Assembly: GCA_903813345.2 (NCBI GenBank)
Contig: CAIIXF020000003.1
Span: 6,721,815 to 6,785,814 of the forward strand
Length of the DNA: 64,000 nucleotides
Origin: Owenia fusiformis
Taxonomy: Eukaryota > Annelida > Polychaeta > Sabellida > Oweniidae
Direction: 5' to 3'
This document shows positions 24,601 to 36,000 of this stretch, piece after piece. Both the position numbers and the translations under genes were made by a program. Each line of letters opens with the position of its first letter. Position 1 is the stretch's first letter. Under the pieces are notes generated by a model. That model saw only the letters and a program-made list of their open reading frames with translations, made no database searches and was not told the origin of the DNA.

Positions 24601-25339
24601 ATTTCGCTCTTCTGCATATTTGAAAATTCATGAACGTTTACATAATGAACCTAGCCTAAGAGAAGATGATAAGCACAAGTGTCAACATTGTGAAAAAATA
24701 TTCAGCTCGTTGAATTATTTAAGGGAACATGAGCGTTTGCATACAGAAGATAAACCATTTTCTTGTCAGTTTTGTCACAAATCATTCAGTTGTTCCACAT
24801 ACCTTAAAGAACATGAGCGAGCACATTCTGCCATGTCATTCAAATGTAAACACTGCGCAAAAACATTCAGTACATCATCTTATCTAAAAATCCACGAGAG
24901 AGCGCACACTGTTCCAAGTGATAAATTCAAATGCCAGTTCTGTTACAAAGTCTTTAGTTCATTACAATATGTTAAAGAACACGAACGTCTCCATGTAGAA
25001 GGAACTCCATTCAAGTGTAGAATTTGTGAAAAGTCTTTTACTAGTGCAAGATATGTTAAGGAACATGAACGATCACATGCTGATAAAAATCCATTCAATT
25101 GTCTGTTCTGCAATAAAACTTTCAGCTGCGCAAGATATGCCAAACAGCATGAAGTTACTCATACTAACCCAGATGCCTTAAAGTGTAGACACTGTGAGAA
25201 AACATTTAGTTTGGAAAGTTATGTGAAAAGGCATGAACTAACTCATGCTGTTCCCGAATCAAGTGTTCCTGAACCAAGTGTTCTTGAATCTTATTCTTCA
25301 GAATCAGTAACACCTTCTTATATTGAACAAATCTTATAA
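21671..25339 (+). CDS. C2H2 zinc-finger protein with 22 fingers, intronless CDS
   Basis: Up to 1222 aa. The N-terminal 480 residues are acidic and Asn/Ser/Thr-rich, with no BTB, KRAB, SCAN or ZAD domain that I can see. They include a 14-residue repeat (GTPTSSTNEHHDKR type, perfect 42-bp DNA repeats near 22830-22950). Fingers start near aa 483. I count 22 with CxxC-F-L-HxxxH spacing; the first is atypical (HHC in place of HxxxH) and the sixth lacks the central Phe. Several linkers are long and acidic, unlike the canonical TGEKP, so the fingers may not all bind DNA as one array. The likely role is nuclear sequence-specific binding. The first ATG (21671) has T at -3, while the in-frame ATG at 21698 has A at -3 and G at +4 and may be the real start. 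Ortholog not recognised. Confidence 0.9.
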   Translation: MHLKFCNTNMDSNSDMVSVYINIDNEITSGAHTVYNDSEETDLNYVHTTNFNVDLSGDNIEAICNNIEPSFSDIGPTGTDVVSSYNNAKVKGDIEQTKVIVGSTLSNTGPARNTTEPTFNIVEQLQNTADTIHKDHHVRNWPTTEDTDKIPSVPNGNSRGERLEIAMETDHSYLEHNSLNRRLDDKTKPDDNKMTDDNLPPDDNSNPGSITIIVDPSFNIQQQDADIDSTNLSIHKENILNDTQNPVNTISTSFENHPHIKFEPIISESSSFDQQTSTLNVDNETRDKKLGLGTYHTKKHFSDNSDLLITPRTYDNNRTNNSPTFGNDQANNDHHVFNKSVDQDGFNNRRIKLECGHGNTTVYAIKLEKDEIPLGTPISLTNQHQDKRGTPTSSTNEHHDKRGTPTSSTNEHHDKRGTPTSSTNEHNIDKAIKKENDLNHKSFENGDCTYANDVNHAEAVTWALYDESDKMDTHPTSSDDLHCAVCDKEFRTLYSLKIHHCAKDTTSQKPFPCNQCEKSFFYSSHLKVHLLKHANRKMFKCKICDKSFLSLNKLKIHKNIHTSEKSVAEELSSNNDESYKCKYCGKEFVTLKGIKIHESHMHSEQPMDNDLNEEEKKFKCKNCEKIFNHSKELKQHKRIHTTKVNELNEVPSVEAAEMIKCQYCEKESTTIKGMKIHVTHMHSEEPNETSNDLNEDEKIKIFKCKICDKLFHQSKELKRHKRIHTTENITSGQSSKLKEKPFECGYCKKSFHTLKGIKIHEGHAHDLDKNKADKVINNDDCDEHNNDDIDKKPYPCDQCDQTFKTQRLLRSHEKQHATLENNFKCKCCDKVFKDWNYVKRHEEVHMGVKSKFQCRFCAKTFRALSYTEEHERLHMEENPFSCKICNKSFSCSAYLKEHEGVHNGDLTYKCKYCDKSYSALRTVKAHEQTHFQSDRKSFKCQYCSKIFSTKKYMQTHEDQIHVNPDVKSHQCQYCEKTFRSSAYLKIHERLHNEPSLREDDKHKCQHCEKIFSSLNYLREHERLHTEDKPFSCQFCHKSFSCSTYLKEHERAHSAMSFKCKHCAKTFSTSSYLKIHERAHTVPSDKFKCQFCYKVFSSLQYVKEHERLHVEGTPFKCRICEKSFTSARYVKEHERSHADKNPFNCLFCNKTFSCARYAKQHEVTHTNPDALKCRHCEKTFSLESYVKRHELTHAVPESSVPEPSVLESYSSESVTPSYIEQIL

Positions 25340-25472
25340 CTGCCCCAGTTTATGGTTACTAGGCACAAGAATAGATTTGAGTTAAAATTGTCAGTTGTCA
25401 ATGAAGTTTATTTATGTAAGGTTATATAGAATATATGTCAGTAAAGGGTATAAGTACATGTTATCAATATTA

Positions 25473-25790
25473 GCCCATGAATTTTCAATAAACGTTGATG
25501 ATAAATACTTACATTGGCCCATGAACTGTCAGTTTGTAAGCATTTATGTAGAGGTTCGGTAGCCAAGTTTGTCCATCAATAGTCAGTCTGTAAGCTTTTA
25601 TGTAAGAGTTCGATAAGCCAAGTTTGCCCATGGATTGTCAAGTTGTAAGGTTTTATGTAAAAGTTAGTTTGGCAATTTTGCCCATAAATTGTCAGTTTGT
25701 AAGCTTTAATGCAAAACTTATATTTACCCATGAATTGCCAGTATGTAAATGTTTATGTTTAAGTTTGATAGCCATCTCAGTGTGACAATG
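25473..25790 (+). repeat. ~55-bp repeat in the zinc-finger 3' region
   Basis: Units containing CCCATGAATTGTCAGT-like and 'gtaagcttttatgta' sequence recur near 25518, 25572, 25627, 25681 and 25727 (spacing 54, 55, 54, 46). A candidate poly(A) signal AATAAA is at 25487-25492, so most of the array may lie beyond the transcript end. Confidence 0.75.
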
Positions 25791-25799
25791 TTGTCTTAT

Positions 25800-27971
25800 A
25801 TATGTAAAAATTAAAGTTAATTTGATTTATTTAATTTACATTATCTAATCATGAATCAATATTTACAGATTAATACTGACATAAGGCTACCAGATCGTGG
25901 GTCAATTATTTACAGATTAATACATGTAAACATATTTTATTTTTATGAACAACATTCTGCCCTATCAGAATAATATTGTTCCATCTCCCACTTCTGAAAA
26001 ACTCATTGTTTGAAAGTTGAATTGTTTTTAATTGATTGCCATTTTATTATAAGGCCTATTAATAATTGTTTTTTAATTTTTCTATATATTTAGCCCATCA
26101 TATAAGTCATAAAATAGAAATACAAGAATTCTGTAAATATTCAATGGGAAGCTTTTTATACTCTTCATTGCATATATAATGTTCAAATATGTATTTTAAA
26201 TGTTGACTTCTTCACGTGTCAAGTGATATTAATACTAATATTAATCTTTGCTAACTAATATTATATGTAAATAGTTAATATTAGGATTTATAGTACTTTT
26301 AAAATTTTCATATGGAGGTATTATATGATGAAGAAAAATGGATATGCTAAAAATCTTCGAAATTTATTGTTTCAATTGGCATTTGAATACATTTATCAGT
26401 AAGAGCTAGTATGTGTTAGGAAGACTCCAAGGAATCATTTCCAGTACTAGGCCCAAATGAAATATCCACCCCCGGTGGAATACATGAATACTGAATTTAT
26501 AAAATCATAACCTGAATAACGATAATGTTATACACAGATACTGTACCCTATGGATATTTTAGTTGTCCTAATAAATTATTTATAAATATAAGTATCGATT
26601 TTGTTTACTTGTTTCTTTTGATGGAACCACAATATATTAACAATGGGCATGTGCAGAATATCAGATCCTTTTGCGAGGCATCATTTTTATCGATGATTTG
26701 GTATCTACGTTATTGAATTTATCTCCTGATAAATTAAAGATCAATTACTAATCAGAACTAATTCCACAATTCTACATGTTCTTAACGTAGCAGTACCTGC
26801 TTAATGATCAGTTTGAACTAGGAAATGATGAAATGAACACCCGAATGGATGTGTGATCAATTGTGTCCACTGTACTTGAAGGCATGGCAACCAATTCTGG
26901 GACAAGTCGCACAATAAATACTGAATAAACCTTCCCAATAAACTATGCCACCTTTTGGTAGATCAAAAACGCAATGTTGTATTAGCTAGATTGATGATGT
27001 CATTGGTTGTACATTTTCAAAACTAACAATAGGTTAATCCTACTTCTATATATCTAGCGAATGTATCATAATTCTTTGATGTACCAAAATATTACAGGAT
27101 TTATATATGAAAGGTTTATATATGAAATGTATACGTCATGCAAACTAAAAGTACTTTGACTTATAATACTTGAATATCGTGGTCGAAGTAGTAAATACAA
27201 CAAATTGTAAATCGGAGTGTCTTCTATTTTAGTCCCCATCGAAATGAATCATCTAAATTATGTAATTAGAATTAGAAATCGCAAGGAACAGTTTTAACTG
27301 AATCTTTCTCAACATATGATGAAAAAATATTGTCTAATTGAAAATATTTTAAAGTTACAGATTTCCTGACAATGGTGCTAACTGTATTATGTCAACGCTA
27401 ACTAATGGTGACATGCTGTCATTGACGGGTCAATTAAGTTGCGACAATCATATGAAAAAGAACAAGAATTACTTCATTTTGCGCCCGCCCAAATGCCCAT
27501 CAGCACAAGACGACGACAATTGAGAACGTTTTCAAAGTGCGATAAAAAAAACATCATATTCTTTGTTCCGCCTCTTCTGGGTGTAAGTTTCTGAACCTCA
27601 GAGATGAAGGTTGGCAAATGACTTCATATACCTAGAAACATCGTGCAGGAGCGTTAATGTATGTTCATATAAACTGTTAGGGTCGTCTCAATTGCCCACC
27701 AGCAATAAACACAATTGTAGTAGCTACCCGTGTTAAACATCTTTCTCTTACAATCCTTTCAATTCAACTTTAAATAAGTTATCTGTTGCCTTTCATAACA
27801 CATTAAAATACTGTATTTGTACGTATCCATCAATTTGTATTCTTAATTAGAACCTTTTTATAGGAGTTCCATTATCTAATGGCGGATTTTCTAACAATGG
27901 CGAATAATATCATTAACCTTTACAGAATTATGTGACATAGTAGTAAATTAAACTTGAATGTTTTTAAAAGC
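25800..27971. other. Intergenic stretch
   Basis: Between the zinc-finger gene and the first glycosyltransferase gene. AT-rich, without supported exons. It should contain the promoter of the glycosyltransferase gene, but no TATA or Inr element could be assigned with confidence. Confidence 0.45.
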
Positions 27972-30900
27972 ATGGTTATCGGTAGATATAGATCGTCTCG
28001 AATCAGAATTATTTTTGTAGGTTTGACACTTTTTGCGATGATTAATTATACCTATAGATATAATAAAGAATTGACTGCAAAATGGGATATATCAGATATG
28101 ACATCAAAAATGGAATCATTAGATATGACACCTAAACTGAATATATCAGATACGACATCTAATCGGGATATATCACAGATTACCTCGAGATATCAACAGG
28201 AATCTAAAAGTAAAAGAAATTGTACAAAATATACCAAAGAGTTGCAAGAAAAACGGTAAGTGTGATAATTTGTAGATCAAGCCACAAATGCCGGTTGAAA
28301 GAACTAACTTTTTCAATAATTATATAATAATTTCAATAATACAATTTCCCTTGTATGCAGGGGCATATTTTGAAACATATACTATTTTTGGACATAATAT
28401 AGTCTACATGTATTTCATATCATTTTTTGTCCCCCGATGCTATCATTAGGATATCTACAGATCTAAAGGTGATTTGTCGAAATACTGCGTGTCTAACCCT
28501 ATCATGTTATTTTCAGATGGACAGCGCACTCAATCACTGTTCAATTTGGTCGAGATTGTGAAGATTTTGTTGAACAATCCAAGATAGAGCATCCAGTCCA
28601 GTGGTTCGCCAGAGACTGTGACTACGAGCTGGAAGACAAGGATGTTACAATACTTCTCCATTCTGGTATTTCAAAGTAATGTCAAAACTGCATAATCTTT
28701 CACTTTTCATTCTCCATTGTAACTCATCTGTCAATTATGCTGTATCGCTTCTGATGTTTAGGGTATACACCATTTATTAGTAAGCAAATCTCTGAAAATA
28801 CATACTGGCGAAAGTACGCACTGGTGATAATGTATTTTGATGAGGGTACGTACTGGCGAGATCATACAAGCATGACATTATACCAGCGAGACTGGTACAC
28901 AAATCATTGTAAATACCATTTTGTGGCACCTAATTGGGGGTCATAGCCACTCGACTGTAAATATGTTAGTATTACATATAAGGGTACGGACATATTTGTG
29001 AAATGCCCACTCGTCAAAATCCACTATTTGCTAGTACGAAGGGGTGCGACTTTATACACTGATACATACTGGGCATTTACTGATGGTGGTTCATTATAAT
29101 GTTTGATGTATTTGTTTTTTATTGGCGAAGGAACAATCTCAGATACATACTGGTGAGGATACATACTGTTGAGGATACATACTGGTGACAGTTCTTTCAA
29201 GAAAGAAAGCATACTACAGTTTGTCAGTTGGTGTAAAAACTAAAATACTACTCACCTAAGATTATGTGGATCTTATACACACAATACTTTGTGATTTATG
29301 CTCTAGGTTAAAGGTGCTCCTGAAAACCCTAAAACACTGGCGAGGGCCAGCAAGCGTAGCGTTATGGGGGAGCGAGGCAGACTGTCAGACAATGCTACGA
29401 GCCCTAGGCGATTCTCTGGGGGCGAGGTCAAATGTTGGAATACACTTGGTGCTCATGAAAGACAAAAATGTAAGGATTTTTGAATTTAGATATATTACAC
29501 TAATACCAAGAGACTTTCAAATGATTATTACTGTAACTTGTATTATTGTATAAACATCAGTCTCTGAATTTAGGCTTTTCGAAATATAATATAATGCCTA
29601 CAAAATGGGGTTTACACGATTTCCAGATACGTTTTCTTACATTTAAATTATTAATCCCATAACAAAGTTCTCCCGGGACAAAGAGATACATTTTCTCGTA
29701 ATATATTTTGTATTTGGGAAGCGTATATTATATGACATTTCTTTAATGTTCAAATAAGTACTTTTAATATTGGTCTCCATGTTTTTCAATGGTGTTCACT
29801 TTTCTGTACATTCAATCGACACTTATGTTTGCCCTTGGCGTTTGCACAATGATTTATTTCCTACTAGTGGATGTATGAGCTAACTTAAAGGGCAATGTTT
29901 GTGTAAATTGTGAGTTGACACAATCCTTAAAGGCAATGTTCGTCTAAACTGTGAGATACCACAAACTTAAAGGGTAATGTGCCTGTTAAACTTACTATTT
30001 AGATATCATTTTTCTCTCCTCAATAATATAACGGCCCTTTACATTTTTCGATCTTCAATCAAGTTTTTGTCTCGTTCATATATATTTTCTGGCTTTTCTC
30101 AAAAATAGTCATTTTCAAGACAAAATAAACAAAGTAAAGTGCAAATAAAGATGCCCTCTGACGCATGTTCCATTTTGTACGTCTTACGTAATAGATAAGT
30201 GAGAATGTACTGTTTGGAAGGAGGTAAAGAATGCGTCTAACGCATGCCTCTGACCCTCAGTTCATCTTAGGTAAATGATCACGTGATTGCAGAAACAAAA
30301 TGGACTATTCGACAAGGGAGAGAGTATGTGATAGAAAATCGATTGACATGTCATGTAATTTTCAGCTTTACTATCCTACAAACTACGTTAGGAATACAGC
30401 GTTCTTCGGAAGTTTCAGTAGCCATGTGTGGATGGTGGACGTGGATTTTGTCCCCATGCCCGGGTGTTATCCTCTCATCAAGCATGCAATCAGCAATACA
30501 CAACATTTTCCAAGGACAGCGAAACTAGTACGCAAATAACTGTAATTCATATACGTACACTCCCTTCAATAAGTTTGAAAACTGGAAGTACCATTTTGAA
30601 TCACTTACCAAAGCCTATTGGCGATTTTAAAAAAAATCATTGATTTCAGAACTATATAATTATCTTTATTTATATCTATTTGTTTTGATAGGCACTTGTA
30701 GTCCCAGCATTCGAATACGATGAAATACCAAAGTTGGTTCCGTTTCCGGCTAATAAGGCAGACGCAACTAAACTCTATAGAGAGCACTATATATACAGAT
30801 TCAGGTACCCATAAACTTTAAACAAACAAACAAAAATAAACAAGATATTTATCATTTAAAGTATATTTAAATCAATTATATCTCTAGAAGGCGCACGAAA

Positions 30901-32284
30901 TAGTACACAGCAAACATTTTTCAATGTTTTTTGATGAATCAACATTTAGAACTGTTTGCTGTATATGGGCATTACACGTTTTAGTTACCAAATAGAACTA
31001 GTACCCTAATTATATCTTTTGTCTCATTAGCGGAAAACGCTGTGGAAATTGTCACATTGCAACAGATTACGAGAAATGGATGGAAACCAGTACACCCTAC
31101 GAGGTAAGAATAATAATGCACTTTAATACATATTTGTTTCTAACACTGGTAGAACTAAACCATTCTGGTTACGATGGAATAAAATGCAAAAGTCATCATT
31201 ACCGGCAGGTACTAATATATTCTCATGGTGACATCCACCGAATGCAAGAATTTACTTGCCCAGAACACAAAATGGACCAAAAAGTTATTTAGTTATTTAG
31301 CACATGCTATAAATAATGCATCAATGTCTATATCTACATATTTTTGCACGTGTAGGTGGAATTTGGATGGCCTTACGAACCTTATGTAGTTATTGCTAGT
31401 GATAGAATGCCCTTATATGACGAGAGACTTCTGGCAAGACATCTAAACAAAGTCATGTTCAATATAGAAATATTTGCTAAACGGTAAGATATGGAACAAT
31501 TCTAATGGTTCATCTGATTTCAAAATGGTTATGGTGCCTTAACTTTGCACTAACTACAGTAACACGCAACCCAAGATGGCGACTGGCCAATAATTACACA
31601 TTGCCGGTAATTCCCTTGTCTATAGCTAAACTGTTAATATTTTCAATATTCATGGACGTTTAATGTGCGGCTAAGGCATACTTCATGAAAGATGTTTTAT
31701 GGTCATTTGTAAACATTCGATAGGACTCGATAGTGTGAATGTGCATCAACTTACTACAGTGTCCCATCATCCTTGGTCCAAGGGTATTTCACTTCTTTCT
31801 GAATATAAGCATGAATGAAGTTCTTTGAAGAGAGATGACGTTGATGCTCCGAAATTATTTCATTTTTAGATACAAATTCTTCGTTCTTCCCGATGTCTTC
31901 CTTGTTCATGAGTTGCACCCCAGAGTTCACACCGACGATCATAATATGAGGTACAGGTGTCGTCATTATTGTATAATCGCCATGGTCATTCGAACATTAA
32001 GGAAAAGAGATGCCAACTGTCATAGCTTCTACAGTGGGCATTTATTATCTTCGGTTAAATTACTAAATGTTACCAACGTTAAACAAATCAAGTAACCTAA
32101 ACCTAGTTTAGAAAAATATGACTAAAATGTGTTATATTGTTATTAAAGGTGCATGGATAGGATTGGTATGTTTATAAAGGACCATCTTCTAACGGAACAT
32201 AAAACATGGATACGGAGGTTCTATGAAGATATCAAAGTTCCACATAAATATCTATTAAGTCAGCCAAACGATGGCACTGAATGA
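27972..32284 (+). CDS. GT49 glycosyltransferase (B4GAT1/LARGE-like), paralogue 1, 9 exons
   Basis: Exons: 27972-28255, 28517-28675, 29307-29469, 30366-30527, 30692-30804, 31031-31103, 31356-31483, 31870-31950, 32149-32284. All phases agree, giving 432 aa. The start ATG has A at -3 and G at +4. A short cytoplasmic tail and a signal-anchor (about aa 11-27) predict a type II Golgi protein, followed by a Thr/Ser-rich stem. Catalytic-domain landmarks are HWRGPASVALWGSEADC, YYPTNYVRNTAFFGSF, the DxD motif DVD at 227-229 (metal/UDP-sugar binding), VVPAFEYDE, CGNCHIATDYEKW, WPYEPYVV, PLYDERLLARHLNK and FFVLPDVFLVHELHP. All are typical of family 49, which transfers glucuronic acid to xylose on matriglycan-type glycans. 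The exact acceptor is unknown. The exon 4 donor (GTACGC) is weak. Intron 2 holds more linker-like relics (28797-29200). Confidence 0.9.
30555..30582. repeat. Solitary end of the CACTCCC foldback family
   Basis: 'tacactcccttcaataag' followed by 'tttgaaaac' matches the terminus of the elements at 38055 and 41630. It lies in intron 4 of the first GT49 gene. No partner end was found nearby. Confidence 0.5.
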
Positions 32285-32596
32285 AACAATTGCGGCACTG
32301 AATGAAACAATTGTATATGTATGTCAGCCAAACGATGGCACTGAATGAAACAATTGTATATGCATCTCATGGAATCTGCTAGACACTCATACATTATGTG
32401 GAATTCCCCGATTTTGTCTCATTCGTATGTCTGGAGAAATCGAGCAAAGGAGATTGGGTGGAGATTACCCATCAGTGAGACAGACTTCTTCTAAATAACA
32501 TTTTCTCAATTTTTACCATGCATTGTATATTATATATTACATTATAACTTCTCAGTCCATCATTCTTAGTAACCAATGTACTATTTCTTAGATAGC

Positions 32597-32606
32597 AATA
32601 AATAAA
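32597..32606 (+). promoter_or_regulatory. Candidate poly(A) signals of GT49 gene 1
   Basis: Two overlapping AATAAA hexamers (32597 and 32601) lie about 310 bases after the stop codon and 430 bases before the second GT49 start. They support two separate transcription units. Confidence 0.5.
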
Positions 32607-33036
32607 ATGTATATATTATTGACAACTATGATAAGCGTGTACTTTTTATGTTAGTTAAGTCTCAGTGACATATGGAGAAGGAGTCATTAGGTTATGCCAG
32701 AAGCATCTTTCATGTACATTTAGCTAGTACGTCTACAGCACATAACATAAGTCATTATTGATGAATCCTTGATGCCTTTCATAAGACGCTTTCTGTTATA
32801 CAAAATGGAGAAAACTGACCAAAACAAATAAATACATGATGTCCACTCGGCCACTTGTCATAGATATGCTATTTAACAGACAGTTGCTCCATGGTTATTC
32901 AACATTCAATGAGACAGTTCATCAAACAGTGTAGTGAATCTTTATGTTGAGGTAACTAAGGGTCTCTTAGAAACATGTTGAGTTGGCATAGACGTACAAA
33001 CCTGTTTTTGATTATCCGTTTTTATAATTTCCAGTC

Positions 33037-36000
33037 ATGAATGTTCTGTTTAAAAAGACAAAACGTATTGTATTGATTATCATTTTCACTGGAACATTGA
33101 TTTTACTGATTGCAAGAAATCCTGTTTTACAAAATGATGGTGATAAGTTGAAATCTTCGATGGAGTATAGGCAAACGTCAGAACGTAGACGTTATAACTG
33201 GGATACAAATATTTCTGTTATGGCATCAAAAAGGTAGGGTACACTTCTGTGAACAATTGAATAATAATCGTCATATTATGTGAGAGAACCTTCATACTTT
33301 ATTCATGAAATTGAGGACTAATGGACTGTATGAGTGCAAATTATTCAAATGCCTTGATTCTGTTTGATACATAGATTCATGATTCAATATGGTGTTGATT
33401 TTATAGGTGGGGCACAAAGTATTTGACTCCAGGATACGAGAAGCTCTGCATATCCTTTATTAACCAATCAAAACATTTGCATCCTATCAGCTGGTTTGCC
33501 CGGAGCTGTGACTATAACATCGATCCAGTAGACGTGACACTTTTAATTCAGTCCGGGATAACAAGGTCGGTTGAGACATCTTTTAATGTTAATGTGTCAT
33601 TTGTTAAAACGTTCAATGTAAATAGAAATATGAACACTTGGATGTCAGAGTTATGAATAAAAGACGGACATTTTATTTGTTGATGTACCTAAGCTCTTGT
33701 AATACCACACAATACTAATTTGAAATTAAACTATTATGTAAATATGTAATATCTATCTATTCCTACTTATCACTTGATGGAGTGGAAGTTATGTTACTTT
33801 ATAGAACACGTTTGATAAACATGTTAAGTTATTATGTTACTTCTGAGAATATGTTTGATTAACGGGTAGTTAAGATGTTATTTATAGAATACATTTGATA
33901 AACAGGTAGTTATTATGTTACTTCTGAGAATATGTTTGATTAACGGGTAGTTAAGATGTTATTTGTAGAATACATTTGATAAACAGGTAGTTATTATATT
34001 ACTTTGTAGAATACGTGTTCTACTTAAAACACTGAGTCATTGGAGTGGGCCTGTCAGTATGTCACTGTGGGGATCTGAGGAAGAGTGTCAACTTATGCTG
34101 GACAAGATAAATGTTGCATTAAAAGACCGTTGGAATGTTGGAATACATCTGGTCATTAGACCATCAGGAGATAAAGACGTAATAGTATGTCAGATGAAAA
34201 TCAATCCTATGTTTTAGACCGATATAAAGATGGCAGCAGTTGTAGAACTGAGAAGATATGTAAAATAAATTGATTGCACTGCCATCTTTTTGAAAAATAT
34301 TTTCTATCACCCTTCGGTCTTTGAAATCACATCAATAAATAATTTAAGGAAACAATATGTTCTACAATTGCAGTATTTCCAGCCCAAAACTAGGTCCTAA
34401 TAAAACCTCATTCAAAAAGTAAAAATTGAAAACATTGACTCAGCATTTTTAGGTATGCATCTCATCCTAACAAAAATAATTTCAACAAGTAGCTGATGAA
34501 ACGTTAATATCTTTAACAATATTCTTCAAAATAGTTTACTGAGTGAAATAAAAGCTGGCGACTACTAGCCTAAATGGATTGTGAGTGTGATTCATTTAAC
34601 GCATTTTTAGTATTTTACCTCGACCGATGGTCTCTGTAAAATACTGTCATACAAGAACTCTCATTAAATCAACCAACAATTCATTATATATCTGGCTTAT
34701 GGATATTTATTGATACATGGTTGTATTTCAGTCATACTATCCAATCAACTACTTGCGGAACACTGCATTCTTTGGCAGTTTTACGAGTCACGTATTGACT
34801 ATAGACGCCGATTTTGTACCCATGTCAGGATCATACTCCCGCATCAAGGCTAGGCTATATCCATACACAGAGCCTAATAAGGTAAGCTTTGATTCAAATC
34901 CAAAACCATTTGAAGTTTTCTTGAATTGTAAACTATCCACCATTTTACCTGACGATAACTGCAGTCGTCGGTATCATATGAAGCGCTTTTTCAAAACACT
35001 GATTCAATTTAATGCCTCGTATTTTAATTTACGATATAAATCTATATATAATCATAAATTAAGAGAGGAAATGTTTTGTAAAGTAAAAGGTATATATGAT
35101 CTATTTGAGTCTTGTGATAATGAAAAGAAAACAATGTACTTATTGAATTCTAAATCACTCTGTAAATATGTTTCAAATTTTTTGCTTTTGTCTTTGGAGG
35201 CTAAAGATAGATTCAACTGACTTATCTGCTTATAATATGATTGTAATTGTGTCTCATAAGCCTTTGGAGGCTGGCCGTATAATTACGGGTGACACTGTAA
35301 TAAATAAATAAATAAATAAATAAATATATATATATATATATATTTTACATAGAGTCAGGTTGCATTTGTGATACCTGCGTTCGAGTTTGACAAGTCATCT
35401 TTAGATCTACTCCCGGCGACTAAGGAAGAAGTAAAAAGGATGTATCGAAATGGAATACTCGTCCAATTTAGGTATTTTTGATGTGATTTAACATGGCGTT
35501 AAAATCTTATTGTGAACTCAGGTCGAAGCCTGACTAGACATACAATCTATCAGACAGATATATTGGATATGGTACTTACACTAATTTAATATATTTTTGT
35601 ATACGCCAAAATGCAATTTGAATAACGATTCTAGCATTCCTCCCATGTCCCACCTTGTAACTTCCTGAAAGGTCATTTTAACTATTGGGAAGGCAAAATA
35701 GGCCTGCGATGTATTTTCTAACAAAATACTAATTTGTATGATAGAAAGACTCCATAGTGACATAATTTCTATCATATGAACCGCTTTTCAAAACACTGAT
35801 TTAACTTAATACCTTGTATTTAAATTTACGATATTAATCTATATATTTTGCTTTATAGTTTGCAGTAAACAATATTAAAGGCAGAATCTGACCTACCAAT
35901 CTATTCCTTACAATATCAAATTCAATATCTCCCAAAAGATTCACAATACATGTATGTTATTAATTGGTGAAGTTATTAATGATTCAAAGTGCAAAAATGG

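Noticed and set aside
27954-27971. GT49 gene 1 start at 27954
   Set aside because: The codon is TTG. The ATG at 27972 has a strong context and leaves the signal-anchor intact.
34717-35220. 167-codon ORF as a complete gene
   Set aside because: It is GT49 exon 4 plus intron sequence derived from a retroelement. The splice donor at 34882 and the matching exon 5 explain it better.
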